Shown: positions 37,999-48,306, numbered from the stretch's first letter. The stretch: 64,000 nucleotides of DNA from Mesorhizobium sp. M00.F.Ca.ET.216.01.1.1 (GCF_004010325.2 NZ_SADR02000001.1:330239-394238); one strand, 5' to 3'. The notes: a model not told the origin generated them from the letters alone. Numbers and translations: made by a program.

Positions 37999-39289
37999 GC
38001 GCCAGCCTGAGCGGCATGAACAGCGCCTTGCCCTTGCGGCCGGTCGCCTCCCTGACTTTGCCGGTCCACTCCTTCCAGATCGTGCCGTTCCACGGCTCTT
38101 CCGGCAGCAGATCGAATGCCTGGCGAAGAAAGTCGCGGTCCTCGCCGGAAAACTCCGGCGGCTCCTTCGGACCCTCGCCGAGGATACGCCACCAGTTTGC
38201 CGCGTCGGCCAGCCTGTCGAGATTGCCGCGCACCGCCAGCCAGAACGGCTCGGCCTTGTCGCCGGAGATGCCGAGCACGATCAGCCGGTCCCGTGCCTCG
38301 GAAAACGGCATATGGTGCAGCAGCGTGCGGTTGAGCACGAGCAGTTCATCCGGATCGAATTTGGCAGCGGATTTCGAGGTGGCGGCCGGATCGAAGCGCG
38401 CGGCGAGTTCGCTCATCGTCGACACCGCCGCAACATTTTCCGATGTGCCGACCAGCACGGCCAGCGAGGCGACCGCCATCGGCTCGATGCCAGTCTCGCG
38501 CAGGCTCTCGATGGACAGTGCGCCGGTGCGCTTCGACAGCCCCTCGCCCGAGGCCGTGGTCAGGAGATTGTGGTGGCCGAACACCGGCGGCTGGTCACCA
38601 AGCGCCTGGAACAGGGCTATCTGCACGCCGCTGTTGGTGACGTGGTCGTCGCCGCGGATGACGTGAGTGACGCCCATCTCGATGTCGTCAACTACCGAGG
38701 GCAGCGTGTAGAGGTAGGTACCGTCCTCGCGCAGCAGGACAGGGTCGGAAAGCGAGGCGAGATCGACGGTCTCCTCGCCGCGCACCAGATCGTTCCAGTG
38801 GATCTCGGTGCGCTCCGGCTGCAGCGGATCACTGGTGAAATTCGGCAGCAGGAAGCGCCAGTGCGGCCGGCGGCCATCGGCCTGGTATTCGGCGACCTGC
38901 TGGGGCGTCAGCGTCAGCGCCTCGCGGCCGTAGACCGGCGGCAGGCTGCGTGTGCGGCGCACCTTGCGCCGGAGATCAAGCTCTTCCGGCGTTTCGTAAC
39001 AGGCATAAAGGACACTGGCCGCCTTCAGCCTCTCGACCGCGGCATCGTAAACCTCGAAGCGCCGCGACTGGTATTCGGTAGCGTCCGGAAAGATTCCCAG
39101 CCAATGCAAATCGTAAAGGATGGCGTCGGAGAATTCCTGCGTCGAGCGCGCGACATCGGTGTCGTCGAAACGCTGGATGAAGCGGCCCTTGTTGTTCATG
39201 GCAAACAGCCAGTTGAACAGGGCGGTGCGCGCATTGCCGATATGGATGCGGCCGGTCGGCGACGGGGCGAAACGGACGGTAACTGTCAT
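37916..39289 (-). CDS. gltX: Glutamyl-tRNA synthetase (class I, discriminating or not unknown)
   Basis: A 457-residue cytoplasmic enzyme that charges tRNA-Glu. HIGH is present as HIGN at residues 16-19 ([17 protein letters not shown]) and KMSKS as LSKR with Lys253. Other landmarks are [29 protein letters not shown] in part, and [14 protein letters not shown]. Alphaproteobacteria usually have two gltX copies, one of which may also charge tRNA-Gln for amidation; this one could be either. The C terminus overlaps the convergent DUF2865 gene. Confidence 0.92.
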   Translation of the reverse strand: MTVTVRFAPSPTGRIHIGNARTALFNWLFAMNNKGRFIQRFDDTDVARSTQEFSDAILYDLHWLGIFPDATEYQSRRFEVYDAAVERLKAASVLYACYETPEELDLRRKVRRTRSLPPVYGREALTLTPQQVAEYQADGRRPHWRFLLPNFTSDPLQPERTEIHWNDLVRGEETVDLASLSDPVLLREDGTYLYTLPSVVDDIEMGVTHVIRGDDHVTNSGVQIALFQALGDQPPVFGHHNLLTTASGEGLSKRTGALSIESLRETGIEPMAVASLAVLVGTSENVAAVSTMSELAARFDPAATSKSAAKFDPDELLVLNRTLLHHMPFSEARDRLIVLGISGDKAEPFWLAVRGNLDRLADAANWWRILGEGPKEPPEFSGEDRDFLRQAFDLLPEEPWNGTIWKEWTGKVREATGRKGKALFMPLRLALTGLSSGPELADLLPLLGREGTLARRP

Positions 39290-39730
39290 GAGCGGGGCGT
39301 AGCGGATGCTTTTGCGGTTGACAAGACGCGCCCCCGCGCGACGCGCCAGAGATAGAACATGGCAGGCGAAATGAAAAGGCTGCGGGCCGGAGCTGAACAG
39401 ATACGCGGCTCATCATCCGCGATGGCCGGCCAACCTGGGATTTCAGGGGCGGCTTTCTATCCCCGTTATCCACATATATGACACACAAGATGTTGGGGTC
39501 ATAAAAGCTACAAAAACGAATCCTTGACGGCGCAAAACGAGTCGCCTTTTATAGGCCATGCGCTCCTGTTGAGAGTGCGACCGGAAAGTTTCGAGCCCGG
39601 TCTTTTTTCCCGGACTATGTGCGTTTTTCCCACATTTCCGCCCGTTTACGAGGCCGGCGGAAGCGTTGGGATTGTTGGGGGCTTGGGTGGCAAAAGGGAG
39701 AATTATCGGACTGGAATAAATTGTCTGTTA
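39290..39730. other. Non-coding upstream part of the gltX-nrdJ intergenic region
   Basis: No convincing gene lies between divergent gltX and nrdJ. A possible sigma-70 promoter facing nrdJ has TTGACG at 39524-39529 and TTTATA at about 39548, 18 bases apart. Short open frames here lack ribosome binding sites and family features. I searched this stretch for a cobalamin riboswitch (B12 box GCCACTG) and did not see one. Confidence 0.5.
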
Positions 39731-39746
39731 ACACTATATTTAGTGT
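39731..39746. promoter_or_regulatory. NrdR box upstream of nrdJ
   Basis: ACACTATATTTAGTGT matches the NrdR consensus ACACTATATATAGTGT in 15 of 16 bases. NrdR is the ATP/dATP-sensing repressor of ribonucleotide reductase genes. The site lies 265 bases before the nrdJ ATG, so the promoter it controls is probably well upstream of the start codon. Confidence 0.85.
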
Positions 39747-39759
39747 TTGCAGGTAGGTT

Positions 39760-39775
39760 CGATGCTAGATAGTGT
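39760..39775. promoter_or_regulatory. Second, degenerate NrdR box
   Basis: CGATGCTAGATAGTGT shares the right half TAGTGT and the central A/T core with the NrdR consensus. It begins 29 bases after the first box. NrdR usually binds paired boxes on one DNA face, so this is probably the partner site; the left half is poor. Confidence 0.55.
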
Positions 39776-39779
39776 GAAT

Positions 39780-39797
39780 TTCCCTCGATCGAGGGAA
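39780..39797. promoter_or_regulatory. Perfect 18-bp palindrome beside the NrdR boxes
   Basis: TTCCCTCGATCGAGGGAA is a perfect 18-bp inverted repeat with no spacer, immediately after the second NrdR box and 214 bases before nrdJ. It looks like a dimeric-protein operator. I do not recognise a known regulator's site. Confidence 0.5.
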
Positions 39798-40010
39798 TCG
39801 CAAAAAAACTTCAGTTTGAGGGACCCGCAGAGGTTCGTCGGCGGGTTGGACATATGCTCCGCAAGGAGTTTGACCAACGGGCGGCGGAGACTGCGACATG
39901 GAGAGCCGGCTGTTTTCGAACGCCGGCAAACGGCGGACTTGCGCGTTTCGCAATGGGGAGCAGAATTCCCCCGGGAAAAGCGCTATATGTAGACAAAAGG
40001 GACCGGACCA

Positions 40011-43000
40011 ATGCGCATCGAGCGTCGTTTCACCAAGCAAGGACAGTCAGCTTACGCGGAGATCGAATTCCGCAAGGCGCTTTCCGAGATCAAGAATCCG
40101 GATGGCTCGGTGGTCTTCCGTCTCGACAACATCGATGTGCCGGCTCAGTTCAGCCAGGTCGCCGCAGACATCCTGGCGCAGAAATATTTCCGCAAGGCCG
40201 GTGTTCCCGCGCGCCTGAAGAAGGTCGAGGAGAATGACGTTCCCTCCTTCCTGTGGCGCTCGGTCGCCGACGAGGCGGAGCTGGCAAAGCTGCCCGAGGC
40301 CGAGCGTTACGGCTCCGAGATCGACGCCCGCCAGGTCTTCGACCGCCTCTCCGGCACCTGGACCTACTGGGGCTGGAAGGGCGGCTATTTCAAGTCCGAG
40401 GAAGACGCCCGCGCCTTCCGCGACGAGCTTGCCTATATGCTGGCCACCCAGCGCGTCGCGCCGAACTCGCCGCAATGGTTCAACACCGGCCTGCACTGGG
40501 CCTATGGCATCGACGGGCCGAGCCAGGGCCACTTCTATGTCGACCCGTTCACCGGCAAGCTGACCAAGTCGAAGTCTTCCTACGAGCATCCGCAGCCGCA
40601 TGCCTGCTTCATCCAGGGCGTGCAGGACGATCTCGTCAACGAAGGCGGCATCATGGACCTCTGGGTGCGTGAAGCGCGCTTGTTCAAATACGGCTCCGGC
40701 ACCGGCTCCAACTTCTCGTTTTTGCGCGGCGAAGGCGAAAAGCTGTCCGGCGGCGGCCGCTCGTCCGGCCTGATGAGCTTCCTCAAGATCGGCGACCGCG
40801 CCGCCGGCGCCATCAAGTCGGGCGGTACGACGCGCCGCGCCGCCAAGATGGTCATCGTCGACGCCGACCACCCCGATATCGAGGAATTCATCGACTGGAA
40901 GGTCAATGAGGAGCAGAAGGTCGCCTCGCTGGTCACCGGCTCCAAGATCGTGAAGAAGCACCTCGAAGCGATCATGAAGGCCTGCATCAACTGCGAAGGC
41001 CATGACGACGATTGCTTCGACCCGGCGATCAACACCGCGCTGAAGCGCGAGATCAAGCTGGCCAAGAAGGACGCTGTTCCGGAGAACTACATCTACCGCG
41101 TCATCCAGTTCGCCAGGCAGGGCTACACGTCGATGTCGTTCAAGACCTACGACACCGACTGGGATTCGGATGCCTACCTCACGGTTTCCGGCCAGAATTC
41201 CAACAATTCGGTGTCGCTGAAGGACGATTTCCTGCGCGCCGTCGAGCAGGATGCCGACTGGCACCTCACCGCCCGCAAGGACGGCAAGGTGCTGAAGACA
41301 CTGAAGGCCAGGGATCTCTGGGAAAAGATCGGCTATGCCGCCTGGGCCTCGGCCGATCCCGGCCTGCATTTCAACACGACGATGAACGACTGGCACACCT
41401 GCGCCTCGGCCGGTGCGATCCGGGCGTCCAACCCGTGCTCGGAATACATGTTCCTCGACGACACGGCCTGCAACCTGGCCTCGATCAACCTGCTGCCCTA
41501 TCGCAACGCCGACGGCACCATCGACATCGCCGCCTACGAGCACACCGTTCGGCTGTGGACCATCGTGCTGGAAATCTCCGTCATGATGGCGCAGTTCCCG
41601 TCGAAGGAGATCGCCAAGCTCTCCTACGAATACCGCACGCTCGGCCTCGGCTACGCCAATATCGGCGGCCTGCTGATGACATCAGGCATTCCCTATGATT
41701 CCAGCGAGGGCCGCGCCATCTGCGCCGCACTCACCGCGATCATGACCGGCATCGCCTATGCTACCTCGGCCGAAATGGCCTCCGAGCTCGGCGCCTTCCC
41801 GGACTACGACCGCAATGCGCAGAACATGCTGCGCGTCATGCGCAACCATCGTCGTGCCGCTTATGGCGACAAAGGCGGCTACGAGAAGCTCGCCGTAAAC
41901 CCGGTGCCGCTGGTAGCCTCCGACCTGAAGAAGCCGGAACTTGCCGCGCACGCCAAGGCCGCCTGGGACCGCGCCATCGAGCTCGGCGAGGAGCATGGCT
42001 ACCGCAATGCGCAGGCAACGGTGATCGCGCCGACCGGCACGATCGGCCTGGTCATGGATTGCGACACCACCGGCATCGAGCCCGACTTCGCACTGGTGAA
42101 GTTCAAGAAGCTGGCCGGCGGCGGCTATTTCAAGATCATCAACCGCGCCGTGCCCGAGGCACTGCGCACGCTCGGCTATTCGGAAAGCCAGATCGCCGAG
42201 ATCGAGGCCTATGCGGTCGGCCATGGCAACCTCAACCAGGCGCCTGGCATCAACCCGGGCTCGCTCAAGGCAAAGGGTTTTACCGACGAAAAGATCGCGG
42301 CGCTGAATGCAGCGCTGAAGTCAGCCTTCGATATCAAGTTCGTCTTCAACCAATGGACGCTGGGCGCCGACTGGGTGAAGGAGACCTTTGGCTTCACCGA
42401 CGAGCAGCTCAACGATTTCTCGTTCGAGATGCTGCCGGCGCTGGGCTTCTCCAGGAAGGACATCGAGGCCGCCAACATCCACGTCTGCGGTGCGATGACG
42501 CTGGAGGGAGCACCATTTCTCAAAGACGAGCACTTGCCGGTATTCGACTGCGCCAGCCCGTGCGGTAAGATCGGCAAGCGTTCGCTGTCGATCAACAGCC
42601 ACATCCAGATGATGGCGGCGGCGCAGCCCTTCGTCTCCGGTGCCATCTCCAAGACCATCAACATGCCGAACGAGGCGACGGTTGAGGACGCCAAGAACGC
42701 CTACATGCTGTCATGGAAGCTGGCGCTGAAGGCCAACGCGCTCTATCGCGACGGCTCGAAGCTCAGCCAGCCGCTCAATGCCTCGCTGCTGGCCGACGTC
42801 GAAGACGACGAGGATGAAGCCATCGAGCAACTGATCGCGGCGCCCTCAGCACAGCGCGCCGTTCAGGTGACCGAAAAGATTGTCGAGCGCGTCGTGGAAC
42901 GTCTCTATCGCGACCGCGAAAAGCTGCCGAACCGTCGCAAAGGCTATACCCAGAAGGCGGTCGTCGGCGGTCACAAGGTCTATCTGCGCACCGGTGAGTT

Positions 43001-43778
43001 CGACGACGGCCGTCTCGGCGAGATCTTCATCGACATGCACAAGGAAGGTGCGGCCTTCCGGGCGATGATGAACAACTTCGCCATCGCCATCTCGCTCGGC
43101 CTGCAATACGGCGTGCCGCTCGAGGAATTTGTCGAGGCCTTCACCTTCACCAAGTTCGAACCGGCCGGCATGGTGCAGGGCAACGACGCCATCAAGAACG
43201 CCACGTCGATCCTCGATTACGTGTTCCGCGAACTCGCCGTGTCCTATCTCGGCCGCCACGACCTCGCCCATGTCGACCAGTCGGATTTCGACAAGACTGC
43301 ACTCGGGCGCGGCATAACTGAAGGCAAGGCGACGCCATTCTCCAAGGGTCTGACCCGCGGCGTCTCGCCGGTCAAGCTTGTGTCGGGCATGGGCGCTGAG
43401 CCCAAGGGCTTTGCCGGTTCCGGTTCGAGCGGAACCCCTGCCCGCTCCGCGCCGACCGCCTTCGCCGGCTCCAACGTGCTGGCGCTGAAACCGGCCAGCG
43501 ACGAAGCCCTCGCCTACAAGCGTGACTATGAAGAGCGGGCCAAGGAACTGGTCGAGGACATCGTTCGCGAGGAGGTCGGCGACCCGACCGAGCTGTTTAC
43601 CGACGAAGCAGCGAAGGAAGCGGCTGAGGCGAAGGCGCTTGCCGCCAACCGGCGTCAGCAGTCACTGATGCAGGGCTACACGGGCAACGAATGCTCGGAA
43701 TGCCACAACTTCACCATGGTGCGGAACGGCACGTGCGAAAAGTGCGACACGTGTGGCGCGACGAGCGGGTGCAGCTGA
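40011..43778 (+). CDS. nrdJ: Vitamin B12-dependent (class II) ribonucleotide reductase NrdJ
   Basis: A 1255-residue adenosylcobalamin-dependent enzyme that reduces ribonucleotides for DNA synthesis with or without oxygen. The active-site triad is SNPCSEYMF: Asn474, thiyl-radical Cys476 and Glu478. Redox Cys199 is in [26 protein letters not shown] and [17 protein letters not shown] are typical of the long class II form. The C-terminal tail ends [19 protein letters not shown] and more Cys, the swinging-arm/Zn-binding region. GGGACC precedes the ATG. Regulation by NrdR is supported by the upstream boxes; no partner gene is present or needed. Confidence 0.96.
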   Translation: MRIERRFTKQGQSAYAEIEFRKALSEIKNPDGSVVFRLDNIDVPAQFSQVAADILAQKYFRKAGVPARLKKVEENDVPSFLWRSVADEAELAKLPEAERYGSEIDARQVFDRLSGTWTYWGWKGGYFKSEEDARAFRDELAYMLATQRVAPNSPQWFNTGLHWAYGIDGPSQGHFYVDPFTGKLTKSKSSYEHPQPHACFIQGVQDDLVNEGGIMDLWVREARLFKYGSGTGSNFSFLRGEGEKLSGGGRSSGLMSFLKIGDRAAGAIKSGGTTRRAAKMVIVDADHPDIEEFIDWKVNEEQKVASLVTGSKIVKKHLEAIMKACINCEGHDDDCFDPAINTALKREIKLAKKDAVPENYIYRVIQFARQGYTSMSFKTYDTDWDSDAYLTVSGQNSNNSVSLKDDFLRAVEQDADWHLTARKDGKVLKTLKARDLWEKIGYAAWASADPGLHFNTTMNDWHTCASAGAIRASNPCSEYMFLDDTACNLASINLLPYRNADGTIDIAAYEHTVRLWTIVLEISVMMAQFPSKEIAKLSYEYRTLGLGYANIGGLLMTSGIPYDSSEGRAICAALTAIMTGIAYATSAEMASELGAFPDYDRNAQNMLRVMRNHRRAAYGDKGGYEKLAVNPVPLVASDLKKPELAAHAKAAWDRAIELGEEHGYRNAQATVIAPTGTIGLVMDCDTTGIEPDFALVKFKKLAGGGYFKIINRAVPEALRTLGYSESQIAEIEAYAVGHGNLNQAPGINPGSLKAKGFTDEKIAALNAALKSAFDIKFVFNQWTLGADWVKETFGFTDEQLNDFSFEMLPALGFSRKDIEAANIHVCGAMTLEGAPFLKDEHLPVFDCASPCGKIGKRSLSINSHIQMMAAAQPFVSGAISKTINMPNEATVEDAKNAYMLSWKLALKANALYRDGSKLSQPLNASLLADVEDDEDEAIEQLIAAPSAQRAVQVTEKIVERVVERLYRDREKLPNRRKGYTQKAVVGGHKVYLRTGEFDDGRLGEIFIDMHKEGAAFRAMMNNFAIAISLGLQYGVPLEEFVEAFTFTKFEPAGMVQGNDAIKNATSILDYVFRELAVSYLGRHDLAHVDQSDFDKTALGRGITEGKATPFSKGLTRGVSPVKLVSGMGAEPKGFAGSGSSGTPARSAPTAFAGSNVLALKPASDEALAYKRDYEERAKELVEDIVREEVGDPTELFTDEAAKEAAEAKALAANRRQQSLMQGYTGNECSECHNFTMVRNGTCEKCDTCGATSGCS

Positions 43779-44135
43779 GAATAATCTAACCGCTGCTGCT
43801 GCTAATAAAAAAAACGTAACCTCATCGGCCCGGTCGCAAGATCGGGCCGATGTGTTTAGGCGATCAACTGCGAGCGCTGTCCCTGGACGCCTTTACGCAA
43901 CGAACTCAAATCTGTGAGGTTGCCGATCCTGGTTTGAGATCGGAGATGGCAGCTTATTTATCCAAGCAGCAAAGCCATCGTCGAAACCTCCAGAATCAAC
44001 AACGGCAGCTACACAATCACATACGATTCTACCCCTTCAACCCCTTTTCGCAGCCGCCCACCTTCCCGCTTGACAGCCCCAAGACGCAAATGTGTGCGCA
44101 CGCTAGCCCACAAGGGGAGAAGGAAAGACCTGCCC
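43779..44135. other. Gap between nrdJ and the GH25 gene
   Basis: This 357-base convergent gap holds one strong hairpin (next entry) and otherwise nothing I can assign. The short plus-strand frame at 43850-44212 is Gln/Pro/Arg-rich with no start signal or family feature and is not called. Parts (44100-44125) resemble the CACAAGGGGAGA arms of the window's repeat family but do not form a complete copy. Confidence 0.5.
43823..43852 (-). terminator. Probable terminator between nrdJ and the GH25 gene
   Basis: A 10-bp perfect stem CATCGGCCCG/CGGGCCGATG with a 10-base loop. In the minus direction it is followed, after eight bases, by eight T residues, suiting the leftward GH25 gene. In the plus direction, 45 bases after nrdJ, only a weak TGTGTTT tract follows. 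Confidence 0.55.
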
Positions 44136-45203
44136 CTACTCAGCCTCAGCCACTTCCTCCCGCCCCCCAACCCAATCCCGCCAGGCGTTGTCGTCGCCGT
44201 GAAAGACGTTGAGGTCGATGCGGCCCCTTACACCGTGCGAAAGGCCGGAACCGGAATATTGCCAAAACAGCCATTTGCGGCCGGGATAGACTTTTGACGG
44301 GTGCGCCGCCACGGCGCGCAGCCAGAAGGGGTAATCGGGGAAGGCGCCACGCAGATTGTCGCGGTAGAAGTCGGGGCTGGTGTAGATGATGGGCCGCTGG
44401 CCGTAATGGCGCTCAAGCTTGTCCATGAACACCTGCATTTTCTCCAGCACCTTTTCGCGCGAAGGCCGCCGCCTGCAGCTCGATTCGCCGTTCCACTCGA
44501 CATCGATCACCGGCGGCAGCGCCCCCTCGACCCTCGGCACGTTGCGGATGAACCAGTCGGCCTGCTCGCCGGCGGTGCGGCACCAGTAGAAGAAATGATA
44601 GGCGCCGCGTTTCAGACCGGCAGCGTCGGCATTGCGCCAGTTCGTCCTGAACATTGGATCGAGGTGATCGCCGCCGTCGGTCGCCTTGATGTAGGCGAAG
44701 TTCGCGCCCTGGCCGCGCAGCTTTTCCCAGTTCACATTGCCCTGCCAGCGCGAAACGTCGACGCCGTGAACGGCGAGGCGCCTGGGCGACGACGCCCTGC
44801 CGAAATTGATCGGCTTGGCGTCGCGAAAGCCGTAGCGCGTGACCGGGGAGGCAAGCATCGAGGGCGCCGCGCGAGAAAGCCGCTTCGGCGGCGACACCAG
44901 CGCAACCGGCTCAACCGGCGGCTCTATACTTTCCTCCGGCTCGGGCGCCACCATCGCCGCAGGCTCTTCCGGTGCCTCAGCGAAGGGAGGAGCGGTGTCG
45001 TCCACGGGTGCCGATTCGGCGTCCATGGGAGCGACTTCCGGTGCTGCCCTCACCGGGGCCGATGTCACAGGCGCGCTCGGCCGTACGACGGAGCTGGTCG
45101 TCTCGTTCGACGGCACTTGCAGGGCATCGACGCCGGATGTCGACGTGCAGCCGGCCAGCCACAGGGGTGCGAGCACAAAAATGACGACGCCTGGTAACCG
45201 CAT
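44136..45203 (-). CDS. GH25 family lysozyme-like lipoprotein
   Basis: A 355-residue lipoprotein with lipobox LAGC (Cys19). A long Pro/Glu/Ala-rich linker (about 25-115) is followed by a C-terminal GH25 muramidase domain of about 215 residues. That domain opens with VHGVDVSRWQGNVNW, continues with FAYIKATDGGDHLDP, carries the catalytic DxE in PPVIDVEWNGESSC, and ends WLFWQYSGSG and DLNVFHGDDNAW. It should cut peptidoglycan between MurNAc and GlcNAc at the envelope. I chose the ATG at 45203 because it begins the lipoprotein signal; the frame is open to 45257. Lysozymes of this kind may remodel the sacculus. Confidence 0.88.
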   Translation of the reverse strand: MRLPGVVIFVLAPLWLAGCTSTSGVDALQVPSNETTSSVVRPSAPVTSAPVRAAPEVAPMDAESAPVDDTAPPFAEAPEEPAAMVAPEPEESIEPPVEPVALVSPPKRLSRAAPSMLASPVTRYGFRDAKPINFGRASSPRRLAVHGVDVSRWQGNVNWEKLRGQGANFAYIKATDGGDHLDPMFRTNWRNADAAGLKRGAYHFFYWCRTAGEQADWFIRNVPRVEGALPPVIDVEWNGESSCRRRPSREKVLEKMQVFMDKLERHYGQRPIIYTSPDFYRDNLRGAFPDYPFWLRAVAAHPSKVYPGRKWLFWQYSGSGLSHGVRGRIDLNVFHGDDNAWRDWVGGREEVAEAE

Positions 45204-45368
45204 CTGGACCTGTACGCAAAACACAACAGACCGAAGGCAAGCAGACGCCGCCGGCAAGCCGGATTCCTAACAAGAAATTACCAACAAAGTTTGAATCAAA
45301 TTGTCTGGGGGTGAGGCTGGCGTCTTCCGAGTGCGTCAGCGGTGCAATCTTTTGACCCCGGCGGGACA

Positions 45369-45541
45369 GCGCCCCCTCTGCCCTGCCGGGCATCTCCCCC
45401 ACTTGTGGGGAGATCGGACGTCATCTCCGCTTTCGCTAATCTCCAACGTCGCAAGAGTGACCGGAGCGCCAAAGCTGCCAATCTCCCCCTTGTGGGGGAG
45501 ATGCCAAGTTTCGGCAAAGAGGGCAGGGCAGAGGGGGGCGC
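45369..45541 (-). repeat. Inverted-repeat element, copy 1 (reverse orientation)
   Basis: A 173-bp element. The ends GCGCCCCCTCTGCCCTGCC and, in reverse, GCGCCCCCCTCTGCCCTGCC differ by one base. Inside each end is an ATCTCCCCC/GGGGGAGAT hairpin arm. The reverse complement of the interior aligns with the element at 52702-52860: shared blocks are GGCAGCTT, TTGGAGATT, GCGAAAGC and TCCGATCT. The remainder of the flanking non-coding stretch (45204-45368 and 45542-45797) shows no feature I can name. It carries no gene and is presumably mobilised by an unseen transposase, or is a relic. Confidence 0.8.
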
Positions 45542-45797
45542 GAAGGATCGCCAGCGCTCGTCCTGCATCGCTCCCCCATCGATGCCCGGCATCATGGCGC
45601 CGAACCTTCGATCTCGACGCGATGCTGGGCGAGGCAATGGTTCGCGACAGGATTGCGGCTGACGCAAGATGTTCGTGGCAGATATCGAGGTGCAGAGCGC
45701 GCGACGGGCCGTCCTATCGCAACTATGCGCACCTTGGCTTCAAGCTTTGCCTATTTCCGCTGTCATTACAGTTATTTGCCGGCCAATTCCGGCGGAC

Positions 45798-45998
45798 TTA
45801 TCCGCGCAACCATTGCTGCAGGCAAGTCTTGGCCACCACATGTGCCGGCGGTAGTTGTGGTTCCTCCGCCGCCCGGTCGCGGACCTTTTCTTCGAGAAGC
45901 GTGCGAAGCTCCGCCGGCTGCACGCGGTCACGCTCCATCACGAGCCGGATCATCGGGTCGTTCAAAAGCTCCTCCAGGGTATTGATTTTGTCGTTCAT
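45798..45998 (-). CDS. Small hypothetical protein (66 aa)
   Basis: A 66-residue protein beginning MNDKINTLEELLNDPMIRL and rich in charged residues; predicted largely helical and soluble, with a single Cys near the end. The ATG at 45998 has an excellent GAGGAGG six bases upstream, which is the main support for calling it. I do not recognise a family. It is isolated in a repeat-rich region between the lysozyme and GFA-family genes. Confidence 0.6.
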   Translation of the reverse strand: MNDKINTLEELLNDPMIRLVMERDRVQPAELRTLLEEKVRDRAAEEPQLPPAHVVAKTCLQQWLRG

Positions 45999-46114
45999 CC
46001 GTCGCCTCCTCGACTGCCTGCCCGCCACCGATAGATAAGCAGGAATGATGGCTCGCCAATGACGCTTTGCCGGCTATCTCGTGTCTCTGGATTAAATTTG
46101 TTCAGGCTTCGCCC

Positions 46115-46513
46115 TTAACCCGGCGGTGGCGCGCCTTCATATTGCGGCAGGCCGTCGTCGAGCTGCACCCAGGGCTGTTTCGAGGCGGTCCACATGTGCA
46201 TCTGCGGCTTGAACGCGGAAGGATCGTCGAGCGAGCCGGAGGTGATACCGATAATACCGGCGGAATCGCGCCGTGAAAACATCGTCGTGCCGCAGCGCGG
46301 GCAGAAGCCGCGCTTGAGATCGGGCGAGGAATTCACCGTTGCCGCCGGTCCGTCGATCGTCACGTCGTCGATGCGGAACAGCACGCGCGCGTTGAAGGCC
46401 GCGCCCAGCGCCTTCTGGCAGAGCCGGCAATGGCAGACGCGCTCGTTGATCGGCTCGGCCTCGGCATGGTAGCGCACCGCCCCGCACAGGCAGCCGCCCT
46501 GATATTTCGCCAT
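46115..46513 (-). CDS. GFA family (CENP-V/glutathione-dependent formaldehyde-activating-like) protein
   Basis: A 132-residue zinc-binding protein of the GFA fold. Cys ligands sit in GGCLCGAVRYHAE, CHCRLCQKALG and FCPRCGTTMFS, the three-cluster pattern of the family. Members with known activity add glutathione to formaldehyde, but most are untested. The ATG at 46513 (MAKYQGGC) with AAGGGA upstream is preferred to the open frame up to 46657. It is isolated. Confidence 0.88.
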   Translation of the reverse strand: MAKYQGGCLCGAVRYHAEAEPINERVCHCRLCQKALGAAFNARVLFRIDDVTIDGPAATVNSSPDLKRGFCPRCGTTMFSRRDSAGIIGITSGSLDDPSAFKPQMHMWTASKQPWVQLDDGLPQYEGAPPPG

Positions 46514-46711
46514 CGTCTGAATTCCCTTGTCTCTGAAGATGATGGCATACCTACCGACAGGCGCGGCAGCGTCAAATGAAAAGCCTTGATGACGACTGTC
46601 TGTTGCCGTGATGCGACCGCGCGGCATCAAGCATCTCAGGCAACCGCGCCGCGCCAAGACTTCATAACCCGCCTGCCATCTCGCGAGAGACGGCCGGCAG
46701 TTGTCAGGCGG

Positions 46712-47668
46712 TCATTTCGTCTCGCTGACGACCTCGTCCCAGCTCTTCACCTTGATCTCGCCATTGAGGAAGGGCAGCGCGGTGGCTGGCAATTCCGGCG
46801 CGAAGAAGATGTCGTAGTGGGTGCGGTTGGGCAGGATGGCCAGCCGGTTCTGTGACAGGTTCTCGCGCATCCAGCCGGCATCCTTCAACCCGCCGCCGAG
46901 CATCTGGAAGAATTTGATCTCATGCTCCGGCCGGTACATGTCGCTGTCGCCGAACACCAGCATGACCGGCATCTTCAGCTTGGCCACGTCGGCGGAGTAA
47001 TCGTAGTCCTTGCGCATATGGGCGCCGAGTTGGTCGAGCAATTTCGGAAAATCCTGCGGGCGTGGCGCGACGGCCATGTAGGATTTGTACATCGGCGTGT
47101 CCTTCATTATGTCGGCCGCCGCCGCGCCGACCTGCGCCTGCTGAGCGCGCATTTCGGCATAGAAGCCGTCCGCGGCATAGCCGGTCGAGACCAGGACCAG
47201 CCGGCGCACGGCCTCGGGATGCTGGACGGCCATGCGGAAGGCGACGCCGCCGCCCAGCGAATAGCCCATGACGTCGACCTTGTTGTAGCCGAGCGCCTTG
47301 ACGATCACCGCCATGTCGTCGCCCATCGCTTCCAGGCTAAGCGGCCGCTCGCCGAGCGCAGTGCGGCCATGGCCCTGCAGGTCGACGCCGATGACGGTGC
47401 GGTTCTCGGCAAGCTTGGGCAGGATCGGCGCGAACATGTCGGTCGTGCCGAGGCCACCATGCAGCAGAAGCAGCGGCTCGCCTTTGCCGTAGATCGCGTA
47501 ATAGTAGTTCAGGCCGTTGATCGGCAGCAGGCCGAATTTCTCAGGCTTCAGCAGGGCGTTCGTTTCGGTCTTCTTGGCGGGCTTGGCCTCCTCTGCCCCG
47601 GTGGAGCCCGGTACGGCGAACAGTGCGGCGGCCGAAGCAAGAATGGCGAAAAGCATCGATCTGGACAT
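46712..47668 (-). CDS. Secreted alpha/beta hydrolase
   Basis: A 318-residue hydrolase with a signal peptide (SMLFAILASAAALFAVPG). The oxyanion-side motif is LLLLHGGLGTT and the nucleophile elbow is VMGYSLGGGVAF (Ser). The acid is probably in VFGDSDMYRP and the His in LPNRTHYDIF. These form a complete esterase/lipase-type triad. The ATG at 47668 has GGGAGGAGG seven bases upstream; the frame is open to 47887 within the SRPBCC gene. It lies 26 bases after that gene on the same strand, so the two are probably co-transcribed. Substrate unknown. Confidence 0.85.
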   Translation of the reverse strand: MSRSMLFAILASAAALFAVPGSTGAEEAKPAKKTETNALLKPEKFGLLPINGLNYYYAIYGKGEPLLLLHGGLGTTDMFAPILPKLAENRTVIGVDLQGHGRTALGERPLSLEAMGDDMAVIVKALGYNKVDVMGYSLGGGVAFRMAVQHPEAVRRLVLVSTGYAADGFYAEMRAQQAQVGAAAADIMKDTPMYKSYMAVAPRPQDFPKLLDQLGAHMRKDYDYSADVAKLKMPVMLVFGDSDMYRPEHEIKFFQMLGGGLKDAGWMRENLSQNRLAILPNRTHYDIFFAPELPATALPFLNGEIKVKSWDEVVSETK

Positions 47669-47694
47669 ATCAGCCTCCTCCCGTCCTCTCAGCG

Positions 47695-48180
47695 TCAAAG
47701 GCCCTTGGCGAGTTCTTCGAGCTGGTCGGTGCATTGGCCCCAACCCTCGTGGAAACCCATCTTCTCGTGCTGTTCGCGGTCGGCGACGCTCCAATGCCTG
47801 ACCCGTGCGATGTAACGGGTTTTGCCGTTGCCCTCGTCTTCGAAGGTCAGCACACCGGTCATGAACGGCTTTTCGAACGGCTCCCACGCGCTAGTGTAGG
47901 CGTCGGTGAAGACGATCTTCTTGCCGGGGACGACTTCAAGGAAGACGCCGGGATTGGGGAATTCGTTGCCGTTGGGACCGGCCATGACGACCAGGCTGGA
48001 GCCGCCGGTGCGCACATCCATTTCGGCGCGCGGCGTCGTCCACGGCTTTGGCGCGAACCATTGCGTCACGAGCTTCGGCTCGGTCCAGCAGCGATAGACG
48101 TTCTCGCGCGGCGCATCGAGGATGCGGGCGAGAACCAGTTCGCGGTCGTTGGCAGGGGCGATGTCAAGCTTGATGGTCAT
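47695..48180 (-). CDS. SRPBCC (AHSA1-like) family protein
   Basis: A 161-residue START-like cavity protein of the AHSA1 group. Signatures: ARILDAPRENVYRCWTEP, LVTQWFAPKPW, GVFLEVVPGKKIVFTDAY in part, and MTGVLTFEDEGNGKTRY. The C-terminal helix ends MGFHEGWGQCTDQLEELAKGL in part. Such proteins bind hydrophobic ligands; function in bacteria is mostly unknown. Together with the downstream secreted hydrolase it forms a two-gene unit. Confidence 0.88.
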   Translation of the reverse strand: MTIKLDIAPANDRELVLARILDAPRENVYRCWTEPKLVTQWFAPKPWTTPRAEMDVRTGGSSLVVMAGPNGNEFPNPGVFLEVVPGKKIVFTDAYTSAWEPFEKPFMTGVLTFEDEGNGKTRYIARVRHWSVADREQHEKMGFHEGWGQCTDQLEELAKGL

Positions 48181-48306
48181 GGCGGTCTCCTCACTTGTTG
48201 CAAAAAGAGTTGGCTTTCCGTCTCAAGGACGAGCGGGCAGAGTCCAAGCCGACACGGCCCAGCGAAAATCTCGCCAGGCCGATGCATGATGTCCGGATGA
48301 AGAGGT

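Noticed and set aside
39290..40010. A cobalamin riboswitch before nrdJ
   Set aside because: I looked for a B12 box and flanking stems because NrdJ uses B12, but none was seen. The region instead holds NrdR sites.
40047..41543. A 498-codon open frame antisense to nrdJ
   Set aside because: It is opposite a strongly supported essential gene and shows no domain or start signal.
43850..44212. A 120-codon plus-strand frame after nrdJ
   Set aside because: Gln/Pro/Arg-rich, no ribosome binding site, overlaps the convergent lysozyme gene and has no recognisable domain.
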